Assembly (NCBI GenBank): GCA_021464415.1
Contig: CM038467.1
Span: 13,285,411 to 13,349,410, forward strand
Reading direction: 5' to 3'
Length of the DNA stretch: 64,000 nucleotides
DNA from: Lonicera japonica
Taxonomy: Eukaryota; Streptophyta; Magnoliopsida; Dipsacales; Caprifoliaceae
Shown here: in pieces, positions 1 to 12,070 of the stretch
Numbering within the stretch: the stretch's first letter is position 1
Layout of the letters: each line of letters begins with the position of its first letter
Made by a program: the position numbers and the translations under genes
Notes under the pieces: model-generated
What the model saw: the letters and a program-made list of their open reading frames with translations, nothing else
Databases searched by the model: none
Told to the model about the DNA's origin: nothing

Positions 1-1457
1 CAATTATAAAACAAACAGATGATAAAATGACACATTGTTCACATTCCACTAATTTGACACTTTTCACTCACCTTTTAGAACCATCAGTTAGAACACATAT
101 ATTTACATCTACACAATTTCAATCTTACTTGAGAAAGAGTTCACTTCAAAGATACATAGAATGGGGGTGATATTGATACTCCTCTAATATGTACGGTTAA
201 AAATGCTTAACATTATTTCTTAACACCTCATTAATGTGTCACAATCACCCCCATAACTTTAATCTTAATCCACAGATTAACATAACAATTAACTAATTAA
301 ATATTATTTAATTAAAAATAACAAAAAACCAATCCAAACAATTATATATCCATATCAACAACAAGCAAAAACCTTCCCTTTCGCCGGCATCAGTCACATT
401 CGTCAGAATAAATTTCTTTTTCTTTTCTAGCAACTTTTTCATCATCTTCAACGCCCCCCCTCTCTCTCGCCTTTTTTCCATTTTCATTCAAAGTTTCAAT
501 AACAATTTCATACTCTGTCCACCCTAGAGATACGAAAATTTTGAACCTGGCATTGGAATTGTTCTTAGTCATGATCAGGAATATTGTTTTGCATGCCTTC
601 TATTGTGCACATGGGGAGATTGTGTGTCTTTATCTTTTGCTCCTTTTTTTGGTCACCGAATTACATATATACGATGGGATGAATGTTTGATTGTCTCACA
701 TGCACCAAATATCATGGACCACGCTCAGCTTGTTGATGTCGAGCATGTTAATTTTTTTTTATACATTTTCATTCGGCTTACATAAACCGAGCAAGATCGT
801 ACTACATTTGCTGCACTTGGGGCAACAAAAATTAAGCTATACTTGGTCCATATGGATTGTGCGTCAATGCTCAAACTTGGTGCATATGAACCGGGTAAAG
901 CTTCATGCACCTTTTTTATAGATTCAATTATAGATTCAGTGTTGATTTAATGTGTTCAAATGGAAGGAGATTTTTGAAGAATGAGACGGAAGAAAGAGAC
1001 AAATCGAATTGTTGAAGACAGAGAAGGAGGTGTAGAGAAAGAGATAGTGTGGGTTTGTTTTCTTTATTTTTTTTAATTATTATGTATTAGTCATTTAATT
1101 TAATTAACCTATGACAAAATTAATTATCTCTATTAAAGAGGGTAATAGTGATCGGGTGTTAGTAAGAAAAAATAGGATGAATGGATATTAATAACAAGTG
1201 AAATGTTTGTAACATATTAGAAGAGTGTCTGTGTCACCCACCAAACAGAATAGAAGGGAGAAACACAAAAAAGTTTGATTACATATAAAAATGAAATGGT
1301 AAAACGGCATGAGAAAGGGATCTTAGTACTAGTTGTACTATGGGCTCTGCTTCCCGTATAAGAAGACTTAGGCCTCATCAAATAGCCCAAAGTCTCAAAA
1401 TTCGGCCCAATCCAGCACAACCTCTTTGACTAGTCAACTAGTTTTTTGGCCCTTATA
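1..1457. other. Intergenic, no gene recognised
   Basis: AT-rich sequence with short open frames on both strands, the longest about 75 codons. None shows a recognisable domain, a convincing splice structure or a codon pattern unlike background. A 60-codon minus-strand frame at 390-572 is lysine/glutamate rich, but part of that is simple purine-rich sequence, so I do not call it a gene. Confidence 0.5.
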
Positions 1458-1677
1458 GCCCGATAGGCAGACCTATCAATGGATCGCATTTCGATCGGAA
1501 TTCGATTTGAATTAGACATATTTTTTATTGGATAAGGATTTAGAATTTTAATCCGATAATCCGATTATAATCCAAATCTGCTAATCCGACAATATACTGC
1601 AGCAAATATGAATTTAGGTATATCCGATCGGTTGACAATCCGACTTAATATTACATAATATATTTGATATGTATATA

Positions 1678-3800
1678 TCTATACTATTAATAAAGCGTGA
1701 GTAGCATTTTTAGTATTTTAATTTAATTACTAAAATACCCCTGTATACTAAGAAAATAAATAAAATACAATACAACGATTTGAACCCATGACTTTACATA
1801 TAAAATAACTACACGTGATCACTTGATCAAACACAATATTTGGTTATAAAAATGTTACCACTTGATCAAAGTCTTTTATTGGTATCCCTATACAATTATT
1901 AGAATGCCCTACCCATTTTTTTTTCCCTTTTTACAATTTATTAAATTTTCGTAAGTGATGTTTGTTACATTCTCGAGTTTCCCGACACTACTCAAGAATT
2001 TCACCCTTTTTCTCTCTACACAATTTATTAAGTACTTTTTCTAAAAGAAAAAACTATTTTTGATGTATTTCTGAAGGCATGCGTGAGATTTAATGGTGTC
2101 ATAATTTTTTTTCCTTTTAAGTACATACTCTTATAATATCATATAATTACAATGGGTCGAAGTAGATTAATTTGGATAGGAGCAGATTCAAGTCCAATTA
2201 GGAGTAGTAATTTGCGTTTTTTGTTATGTCTAACCTCACACAACACGACACAAAGTGGTGTTATTTTTATAGAACACATCACATTGAATACACAATATGA
2301 GACTACAAACAATATTACAATTTTTGGGTCATAATAAATATGTTATAACACAATTTGGAACGATGCATGATTTTCTCTCATTAGGCACGTTAAGACCCAA
2401 TTAATATGAGAAAACAATTAACACAACATATGGTCATAATAAACAAGTTATAACACGAGTATAAATGATAACTTTCTCTAATTTAGATGTGATAAGATTT
2501 AATTAACATGATAACGCACAATTAACATAACATATCTCCAATTTCATGTTAATTTTGTTTTAAATTTCTAACAAGAATACAACATAATACGATTTTGTGT
2601 TAAAAATTCTAGACATGAACACGAATTGTTGACTCAATTTATTCCATCCTTGCACAAACGTAGAGTGCACTTTAGAGGCTAATTATTAATTAAATAAGAT
2701 GAAGATTTTTTATATCTTAATCGAATTACTAAAATACTCTTATTAAGCTTTACGTGTTAAGAAAATTAAAAAAAAATCAAGTAAGAGATTCGAACCCAAG
2801 ATCTTACACATAAAATGAACTTCACTTTACAGAATTATATATACAATTAATTAAGCACAAAAAAGGATTTTATTTTTCAATTGAATTACTAAAATACCTC
2901 TACGTGCTAGTGAATAAAGAAAAATTTAATTAAAGGATTCATACCCCAAACTTTACAAATAAAATGTGCTTTACTTTACTACTTAATTTAACACAATAAT
3001 ATGTTAGAAAAGTGTTGCAACTTAACCAAACCCAAAGAAGGTTTTTTTTTTTCCAATTGAATTACTAAAATACCCTTATCTGCTACAAGAATAAAAAAAA
3101 ATTAATTCAGGGATTCAAACTCAAGACTTTACAAATATAATGTACTTTATTTCACCACTTAAGTAAATATAATATTTTTTTACAAAAGCGTTATAACTTG
3201 ACCAAACTCCTTTCTTTGGAGTCTCTATACAAATAAAAAAAATGCCTCCCCCATTATTTTTCTCTATTTCTTATCAATAATTATTTTACTTGCACAAACT
3301 CTCTCATTTTTTTACAACTTTTGCTTTAAAAAAATTTAGACATTACTTTTGTCGTACTTCTTAAGGCACGTGTGAGATCTAATAATATTTTTTCAAGTAT
3401 ACTAGAGTTCACTGCACATAGGATGTGTGTGCACAATGGGTCAGAGCAAATTCGAATCGAGACAAATTCAGGTCCATGTATGGGTGGAAATTCGTGCTTT
3501 TAGTTCGTGTTTGGGTCCAATAATATACTACGTGACAAAGAATAATAAGGCACGTCACGAAGTTGTGTTATTTTTATGAAACATAAATATAACCCACCTA
3601 AAACACATCACGAGATGATATATATTATTATAGTTTTTGGGTCATAATAAATATGTTATAACATGAGTAGAAATATGAATTTTTTCTAATTTAGACACTA
3701 TAAAACTACGACAAGAAACGATTAACACGACATATCTCCTATTTCATTTCAAAATTTAGACGCGAACATGAATTTCATATCATTTCATTCCTAAAATTGT
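1678..3800. repeat. Tandem, diverged AT-rich repeat array (Helitron-like 5' end)
   Basis: A unit starting with a stretch like GAATTACTAAAATACCC recurs near 1,725, 2,723, 2,884 and 3,058. After the first and last copies a longer block is also shared: an AATGGGTC start at about 2,151 and 3,436, then a common segment around TTTTTGGGTCATAATAAAT at 2,321 and 3,632. The array is thus a short unit of about 170 bp in several copies plus a longer, roughly 1.3-kb-spaced duplication. The left edge TCTATACTATTAATAAAGC at 1,678 resembles the 5' TC end of plant Helitrons. I did not find a clean CTRR 3' end, so the element class is an inference. Confidence 0.5.
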
Positions 3801-4086
3801 CGCCTCTTGATCGAAACACAATTAATTAATGGAGACAATATTTTCTAAGATAACTTCCACCCGCTCAAGGCAGAAAGGGTACAAGTTGGACATGTTTTAA
3901 TTAGAAGGGTGGAGTTCAGATCTTACAAGCCCGCTTTACCCATTGCCATACCTTCTAACAACTAAAAAAGAGGTTCAAATTAAATTTTCTTTTTAATAAA
4001 AGTATAATATTACAATCAAATCTACAGGGATTGGATAATTGTCATTTAATCGAAAGATTATGATTTAATATTTACACATATATATC

Positions 4087-4693
4087 TAGGGGTGTGCACG
4101 GTTCGGTTAACCGAACCGTGCAGGGCCAGCGAGAACCGAACCGCCTAGTTGGTTTTGCTAAAATGGTCAACCGAATTGAACCGGTGAATACTTAAAACCG
4201 GTAGGGGTCGGTTCTGTCGGGGTCGGTTCGGTCGGTGTCAATTTTTTGGTTTTTTCGATTTTGGGTTTAGACAATTAGGCCTATTTTATATTGTTGGGCC
4301 ATAACTTAAAAATTATTTTTACATTATTGGGCCATGATTTAAAGTCATTTTTGATAAAAAAAATTTGGGCTTTGTTTTAATCAATTTTGATACTTTTCTT
4401 CTTATATCATTTTTGAAAAAAAAATATATATATATATATTTTATGCTTTTCATCATCTTTATTCTTTAGCCTTTTTTTAAAAGGAATAAACTTATACATC
4501 AAACTAATAAATGAATGACATGTGTATTGTCAGTTCGGTTCGATTTTCATCGGTTCTATGACACCGGTAACTGACAACCGAACCGGCCCTTTTTGGTTCT
4601 CATTTTTCTCAACCGAATCGGGACCAAAAACCTTAAAAATCGGCTAATTCGGTTCGGTTCGGGTCGATTTTTCGGTTATTTTGCACACCCCTA
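4087..4693. mobile_element. Non-autonomous hAT-type element (607 bp)
   Basis: Perfect 12-bp terminal inverted repeats, TAGGGGTGTGCA at the left and its complement at the right end. The element is flanked by an exact 8-bp direct duplication TATATATC (4,079-4,086 and 4,694-4,701). An 8-bp duplication with a (T/C)AGGG-type end is the signature of the hAT superfamily. The sub-terminal regions are full of ACCGAACCG/CGGTTCGGTT motifs in both orientations, as in related plant families. There is no transposase ORF, so it must be mobilised in trans. The flanking sequence is itself (TA)n-like, which weakens the duplication slightly. Confidence 0.8.
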
Positions 4694-5478
4694 TATATAT
4701 CCAAAGAAAGATAATGGGAAAAAAATTAGGATAGCTAAACATGTATTTACATATCTTATAATTAAGAATTATTTTTTATAATCTGTAATATACACCAAAC
4801 TAATCAAAGAGGACATGTAAATAATTTTATTTATTTATTACAGAGTTACTATTATATTACATACTATTTTTTTGTCTAATTTATTTATTTCATCCGCTGC
4901 ACATACATAGGGTGTGCTCCAAAAGCTAATATATATAAAGTATATTATCAAGTTGAATGTAATTGTTGTTGAAGGTTTAGAGCACACATTTTGTTCTCAA
5001 TTGTCTAGGCTAATGTTAGGCTATTTTTGTATATATTTTTTTGAATTATTAATGCATTATCTAAATAAATATTTTCTTCATTCGATTATATTGTTTGTTG
5101 TTGAAAGTTATCATCTATTTATTTTTTTATTGTTAGAAAAAGTATATTTTTTCTTAGAAAATTCGGATTAGATTGAATATTCATTAAACTCACAAAATCG
5201 GATATGGATAATTATTAACAATCCGTCAGATTGTTGGATCGGATTAAATTTTTCCCCTTAACGGATCATACCAGATTTAAGGTAATCTGGTCAAAATCCG
5301 ATCCATTAACTATCGATAGGGTTGGGCCATGGATTGATGTTTTAACTTTAAGACCGCCCATGGGCCAGCCCTATTCAAGGCTTTTTAGGCTCAACCATAG
5401 CCCAACCCAAAGCACGCCTAATAAGCCCATCAATGATGTATTTATATATGTATTACTTAAACATAATATATACAAGAT

Positions 5479-5904
5479 ATGGTTAAAAAACCTTCACATT
5501 TTTTTCTTACTGGTCATGATTTTAGAGAGTCGTGTCTGGATGTTCAGAGTGCCAAAGTTTGGGATATTTTAGCAGGCTTGCGAGCTATCCTTGAGAAGAA
5601 CTTTCATCTCATGTTGGTTGAAATGGTGCTCTGTTGGTGGTCTTTTCTTTACAATCCAAGGACAAGCTCCAACATTGGTATAATTTTTGATGAAATTTTC
5701 TCGCTTTGTCAAGGTCGACAAGTTACTTTTAAGTATGTTAATAAGTCCACAAATGTGGTTGCTCATAATTTGGCTTGTTTCTCATTATCTTGTAATCATT
5801 CGGAAACCTGGGACTCCGTGTTCACAGGATGGCTTTCTGATTTAGTCTCTAATGAAAATGTTTGGAGCTTTGGTTCTTTTTTTTCACAAAAAAAATACTA
5901 AATG
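5479..5904 (+). pseudogene. LINE-derived RNase-H-like C-terminal fragment
   Basis: An open frame of about 140 codons resembles the end of the RNase-H-like (RVT_3) domain found at the C-terminus of plant L1-type ORF2 proteins and related orphan proteins. Visible matches are the FKYVNKSTNVVAHNLA stretch (pattern F.yV.R..N.vAH.LA, around residues 84-99) followed by W and a WLSDLV ending. The upstream catalytic half (DGA..., ESDS) and the reverse transcriptase are missing, so this is a truncated remnant. Before about residue 25 the frame no longer matches the family. It is not expected to encode a functional protein. Confidence 0.65.
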
Positions 5905-6828
5905 CAATTTTAGAGTGCTAAAATAAATGAATAAAGTGCATTTAATTATGTCGTAATTGGAACATATACATTTATATTGATGGAATGTTAATCCATAATT
6001 GAATCATATATCAATTCATAATATTGGTTACATTACTAAGTAAAGTTGTTTATTTTACTTTAAGATGTGTAAAAATAATATTTTAATATTTTTAACATTT
6101 ATTTAAAAAATAAAAATAAGTTCATTTGGCTTGACTCATTAAGCCCAATTGAGTAGGTCCCGCCCGGCCGATTGCCGAGGCCCAGGACCTTCTTGCAAAA
6201 AACAAAAGGATAATTTTGTTTCTATTCCCGACTTCTTTCAGTTTATCCCATTTTTGGAGTTTGTTATATTGATTCGCGTTACTCGTTAAATTTAACTATG
6301 AGTTATGATAAACTTATAAAATAATTAGTGACTTAATTTTTAATAAAATAATCACCTTTTATTAATTTAATGATAGAATATCCACCAAAATAATTAATTT
6401 ATCCACTTTATTAGAAGGGTCATTTGGCTTTTGATACCCATAGTCGTCAAAAGCCCACTACAATGACAAAAATAAACTCAGCTAAATTTTAAAGTGTTGT
6501 TTTATGACAAACACATTTCTTCCATTAAAAGTCCATCCCTCACAATTGGGCAAACCCATGATATGAACATATATATACAAACTGAATCCCAACTCCACTG
6601 ATGCCCAGCTCCCTTGGTCATGGAAGGAGAACTTGAGAAAATAAGAAGCACAAAATAAAAAACAACAAACCTGGACGGAACCAATTTTACTTTTGGGAAA
6701 AGAATCAAATGCAGAGGCTTTTATTTTTTGTTTTTCACAATTGACTTCAAAGATTGTGGATGTGATAAATTAGTCAACAATAGCTAGCCTCGTGAATTAG
6801 AGCACTCGTGTGTGTTTCTTTTTTTTTA
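5905..6828. other. Intergenic, no gene recognised
   Basis: AT-rich sequence without a convincing ORF. It contains short runs typical of worn repeats and no structural RNA I can recognise. Confidence 0.5.
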
Positions 6829-7082
6829 GGTCTCGTTTGATTCAGGTATTAGGATTAATGGGATTAATAATACCAATATTAATAGTACTAGACTATTAAT
6901 TCTGGTATTAATATCAATACCCTGTTTGATTCATGCAGTATTAAAACTGAGATATCTCATACTGAATTACCATATTTGGTTAAATAACTCGTATACGGGA
7001 TTATATTTCGGACTAACAAAATAAAAATTTTTAAAAAAATTTAAAAATAAAAATAATAATAATTAAAAAAAATTATTTATTT

Positions 7083-7166
<84 letters not shown>

Positions 7167-7464
7167 TAGTACTAGTAGTAGTAGTAGTAGTAGTGGCATT
7201 TTTGAAAATATTATAGTAGTAGTGGCATTTTTAAAAATATTATAGTAGTAATGACATTTTTGAAAATATATGGTTCTTTTTTTCTTAATCCTGAATAAAC
7301 AATACCACCTCTCCCCTGGTATTAAATTATATCACAAAGAGTGGTATTAAGTTAGTACCGGTATTAATAATCTTAGCACATTTGTGCGAATTAAATAAGG
7401 TATTATAAAAAAAGTGGTATTAATAATTCCATCCCACTTTTTAATACCCGAATCAAACGAGACC
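6829..7464. mobile_element. PIF/Harbinger (Tourist-like) MITE, 636 bp
   Basis: Inverted ends of about 23 bp, GGTCTCGTTTGATTCAGG at the left and a one-mismatch complement at the right, flanked by TTA on both sides (6,826-6,828 and 7,465-7,467). The GG...GTTTG end with a TTA/TAA target is diagnostic of PIF/Harbinger. The interior contains a long (TAA)n microsatellite (about 7,088-7,166), a (TAG)n run (about 7,172-7,194), and a short tandem repeat with GTAGTGGCATTTTTGAAAA as its core. No coding capacity. Confidence 0.8.
7088..7194. repeat. (TAA)n followed by (TAG)n microsatellite
   Basis: About 26 uninterrupted TAA/ATA trinucleotides, then a short spacer and several TAG/GTA units, all inside the Harbinger-like MITE. 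Likely to be length-polymorphic. Confidence 0.9.
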
Positions 7465-7559
7465 TTAATGTTTTAAAGCATTAATGAAATCCATGAGTAT
7501 ATCTTACATTCAACACCAAGCATCTTCTTTATTAGCAAACCATCAAGGATGCCAATTTA

Positions 7560-7941
7560 GGGGTTGTTTGATTTAACCACTTAAAACTTAAAGTTTTCAA
7601 ATTTAAGTGATGTGAAGGTTGTTTGTTTGGTAAAAAAATTAAATTATTAGCCACTTAAATTTTGAAAATTTGTGTCTAAAAAATTAAGTGGCAAACTTGT
7701 CACTTAAATATGAAAACTTAAAACACTCTCATATAAAATACATATTTTACCCTCATATGGTCTTTTTTATTTTCATTTAGAATCATGTCATTCAAATAAA
7801 TTAATAAGGGCAAAGTTGTCATATTAAAAAAATTCAGTTTTCAGATGTATAATATTCAAACAAACAACATTTTTTCAAATACAATTTTAAGAAATAAACA
7901 AACAGCTTTTTCAGTTTTCAGTTTCAGTATCAAACGCCACC
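7560..7941. mobile_element. PIF/Harbinger-like MITE, 382 bp
   Basis: The ends GGGGTTGTTTGAT and GGTGGCGTTTGAT (read inward) form imperfect inverted repeats, flanked by TTA (7,557-7,559 and 7,942-7,944). The interior repeats ACTTAAA/TTTAAGT motifs in both directions. Same superfamily as the element 100 bp to the left but a different family, judging by the ends. Confidence 0.65.
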
Positions 7942-8198
7942 TTAGTTTGATTGTGCTATGTTAAATTATCTACTACAAACAATAGATAACCAAATTGAGA
8001 TAATGAGCGGGAAATTAAACTATTGTTCATTAGGGTTTCAATAAAGACTTTTTTAACAGATCCTTAAAAGAAATTAGGAAATCAAATTATTATAGATTTT
8101 TATTTTAATAAGGAATCGTATTTAAAAAGTAAATATATTTATTAAATAATTTTAATTGATATACTACTAAATTTTTAAAAAACTAGTTTTGTGTAGTT

Positions 8199-8206
8199 TG
8201 GTATAA
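8199..8206 (+). promoter_or_regulatory. Candidate TATA box for the 12 kb gene
   Basis: A GGTATAAAATTG context lies about 80 bp upstream of a pyrimidine-rich, 5'-UTR-like segment that ends in a splice donor at 8,407/8,408. Inferred from position only. Confidence 0.35.
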
Positions 8207-8279
8207 AATTGCCACAAATGTAGTGTGTCAAACAGAAATAAGCCACGGATTCAAATAAATTCACCCAAAACAAAGTCCA

Positions 8280-8407
8280 GGGTCCAAAACCTCCTAAATC
8301 TTCTTCTGTTGCTGCCGTTTCCTTCTCTCTAGGTAGGAAGGAATCGTTCATTCTTTCACCTTCTGCAACGCCATTTTTCGAAACTTGAATCCTCTACAAA
8401 ATCGAAG
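8280..8407 (+). other. Probable non-coding first exon (5' UTR)
   Basis: A C/T-rich segment free of ATG ends in CGAAG followed by GTATCT, a good donor. The next coding exon at 12,071 starts exactly at its ATG immediately after an acceptor AG, which requires an upstream untranslated exon. This segment is the best candidate. It implies a 3.66-kb leader intron (8,408-12,070); other small leader exons in between cannot be excluded. Confidence 0.45.
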
Positions 8408-11400
8408 GTATCTTTCTCATTCTCTCCTTTCTTTTCATTTTCCCTTGTTCAGTGGACATAGTTAGGGTTGTAATCGGTTGCTCTACATCATCCTGTCTTT
8501 TTATATTTACATACTGTAGTTGCGTGTATATCATTTAGGTTTTGCTTTGAATTTGATTATTTCTAGTAAGCGTTGAAGGCCAATTGTTTAGTTTTGTATA
8601 CATAGTGTTTTTAAGTGTTATTTTTCTGTAATATTTTATAAAAAGTAATAAGGAAAGCACGAAAGTAGGGAACCATGGTTAGCATCTGAATCCTTGTCAC
8701 CAATGCATTAAATAATGTCATTCATCACTTAAAAAGGTCTCTGAAGACATAGCATATGGCATATTAGGTGCTAAACCGTACCAACTGCAGTATCCACCTT
8801 ATATTCAATCTCAACCACACAATGCTATATCCCTTATACATTTCATATTCGAAAACCATTGCACCTTATCATATAGATTATGTGGTTGATATTGCAAGAT
8901 TTTTTTTTTGTTGATATGATAAAATATGTAATATATGTATAACTTAACATATAATATATATCTAGATCTTAATAAGGAGGGATAATGTTTTCTGAATCCT
9001 GAAATGGTACAAGGGATAATGTGATCAAAGATTTCCTTTTAACGGTGAAGATCAATCGTGAACATACACAGGATAAAGGAATAGAGGATTTTAGATGAAA
9101 GGTGCCGTTTGGGATATAGATGAAAGATGTACAAGGGATAAATTAGACAATAATGCCTTTGTCATGGGTTGCCACTAGGGTTGCATTTGCTCTTCCCTCT
9201 CTTTTATTTTTTATTTTGTTTTTGAACATTTGATAAGTGAACCGATGCAGTCTGAGGTGAATGCCTCAAGGCATAAAGCGTTGCTGTGTTGAGGTGTAAG
9301 CCTCCCCCTAGACTAATGAGGCATAGGCCTTAGATCAAAAAGTAGCCTGGTGAGGCAGGACTCAAGGAGTATCCATTCCAAAAGTTTTGACTTTTAGACT
9401 TCGATTAAGAATACACAAATTTGGTTTGCTGTTGGCTGTGTCTATTTTGGCTATTAGGGGTCAAGTATGCTGCTACTGCCAATATCTCATTTTAGGTGAC
9501 TAGGAAACGAATTTTAGCCACAAATTAATAATTTGTATTTTTTCAACATCCGCCTGAACTCCGATAATAAGTCAATATTTAATAATGCCATTCTCTTTCG
9601 GTTAGGGTTGGGTCTTGTTTCAGTGTGAGTTTTCATTTTGTTTTCTCCATGTTTCATGTACATACAATTTTTCTCCCATAGCATTTCTCATATATATTGG
9701 GTTAAAATTGTGTATGGCATAAAATGTTGATTAAAGTCGGCCATTCTCTTGGGATTGTTTCAATTTGGGATCCTATTTTTTTTTCCTTTGTGCATATGTA
9801 CGAACCAGTTTACTGGGTTAGAATTATGCATGTGATTATCAACCCTCAATGTTGATCATTGTTTGTTGAATCCATTGGCTTTTACTGATCTTAGATCGTG
9901 AGAAAACACGCAGGTTAATGTGTTATTTAAGTATTATTTATGAGCTGAGTCGTATTTCACTGTTAGGGTTTTTTTCTACCACCATTTGTGTTTGTGTTTA
10001 AGCTTTTTGTGCCTGCGAAATACTGAGCTTTTGTTAAATTGAGTCCATTGAACTCGCTGATCTTGTTATTTTGAGAAACACTGAGATTAATGGATTATTT
10101 AAGCAGTATTTGTGTACTGACTACTGAATTGTATTTCACTGTTAGGGGTTTTGACCTTCAAACATTTAGGCTTTGTGTGTTTCTAAAATTTAAAGTTCTC
10201 TGGTTGAAATTTATCTAATGATTTGTTTTCCTCCCATGTTTCATGTGCATACATTTTTTTTCCCACAGCATGTATGGCATATATTGGGTTAGATTAAAGT
10301 CAGCCATTCTCTTTTGATTAGCTTTGGGATTGTTTTAACTTGGGATGTTATTTTGTTTTCCTTTGTGCATATATATAGAATTTTTCGTTTATATAAACGA
10401 ACTTTATACTTACTGGGTTAGAATAATGTCCGTGATTATCAACCTTCACTGTTCGAATTTACCCTGCCCACTGTCAGCTTCCAAGGCAATTTCTGCTGCC
10501 ATTCTTCTTCCTTTTTGAAAAGCACACACAGCCACAATCTCCATATTGCACAACTCGAATTGCTTCTCAACCCAACTCCCCATATCTCACATGCCTTATC
10601 TTCATCACCACCTTCTTCCCCGTCAATCTCCGATGCCCTTAGTACCGAGACCCATCTGTTCTTCGCATTCCAAAATTTTGATCTTTAAATTCAAACTGCA
10701 ATTCAAGTTTTGAGTTGTGATTGGGTGTATATCTACAGACAGAAATTAGGGCGTTCTGTTTGGGTTTGATACTAGAGGAAATTAGAGTATTTTGGTAGAA
10801 AGAGAAGACGAGTAATTTAGTCCGCAAGAAAAGAAGGGGGGGGGGGGGGGGGGCAGGGAACAGATGCCATCTGAAAATAGGGGTAAACCCATGTTTGGTA
10901 GTGTTTCTCAAATGTTGTGTTATCTTTTGGTAAAAGTTGAACTTTTATTAGTTCAACAATCACAAATTTTGTATTATTGGCAATGGATTTTCTCTAAAAG
11001 ACCAACAAAATACTAGTTGATGAATACCTGTTCTTTCCTCTGGGTAAGGTCCAAGATTTTGTACTGGGGCCAGGGTGGGAAGTGGTATGGGCGTGAGGAG
11101 GGCTACTGATGTTGTATATCCTATGTTGGAGTTATAAAGAAAATTAATTGATTATTTGTATTATTAAGAATTAAAGTAGTAGCAACCTTTCCTAGAATCC
11201 AAATTATAAGTAGCCTAACACAGTTATGCATTGCCATGATTCATAGATATTTCAATCTGATGTATGCATTTTATTCTTATAACAACGCACGGGAAATTCT
11301 AATAAAGTAAAGACGCCTCTCTTTTATTGCAAAATGTTCTATGTTACATAACACAGGGAAAGGAAAGGAAGTTTGAAAATAGTAATTTCATACCATTACT

Positions 11401-12070
11401 GTAGTTTTGACAAATTCCAAGTCCTTGTTTCTCATGAACCTGTCTTTAATCTAAGTTACAGTAAGTGCAAAACAATAATTACTTTCAAATATTACACATG
11501 TATTGACTGATTTATATAAAACATCAAATCCCAATCCTACAGATCACCTATCTTTGGCGTTGGTGATGCATCACATGTTTCCCGTATGCATGCTTAATGA
11601 GTTTCATACTGGCTTAATGCATTTTGCACATGCTTCATTTTTGCGTTAGAGAGGTTTGTTTCTCCCTGTCCATCTATTTATCTCTTTAGATCTGTAAACG
11701 AAACTCAAATTTCATATAATTGATGTGTACCAAGGTGAAAATATCCCTTATTTTTATACGATATTGTATCATCTTTACTGTCATGCTTTGTACTTCATGT
11801 GCATGGACATTGTAATGAAAGTGCATATTCAAGCAAGAGTAATTCCACCTCTTTTGGAGAACTTGTATTCAAACTCAAATGAGGAATAGAACGACTTTCC
11901 CAATTCTATTGATTCACTTTTCTTGTTGTATGCATATGTGCGTATACATACTCCGCCCCTCTGTGCTGAAATGCAAAACTATTATTATTTATTTATTTTA
12001 GTGTTTAAATGATATTTTTGAGCGTGTCTAATGTATTTAAAAAAAAAAAAAAAAACCATATCTATTGTAG
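8408..12070 (+). other. Probable leader intron, gene-poor
   Basis: No retained coding exon is recognised. Worn duplicated text is visible: segments around 9,620-9,900 and 10,230-10,440 share phrases such as CATATATTGGGTTA and TTTCCTTTGTGCATAT, so part of the interval is a roughly 600-bp-spaced direct duplication. 10,450-10,690 has a coding-like base composition (many CT-rich codons, a run of about 60 open codons on the plus strand), but I could not assign it to a protein. Confidence 0.45.
10836..10853 (+). repeat. Poly-G tract of 18
   Basis: Eighteen consecutive G on the plus strand, rare in this AT-rich context. On the minus strand it makes a poly-proline-looking frame that I reject as coding. 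It is a G-quadruplex candidate and a typical site of assembly error. Confidence 0.85.

Noticed and set aside
10639..10911. Minus-strand frame with a poly-proline run
   Set aside because: The prolines come from the poly-G tract. No domain, and the rest is unlike any protein I know.
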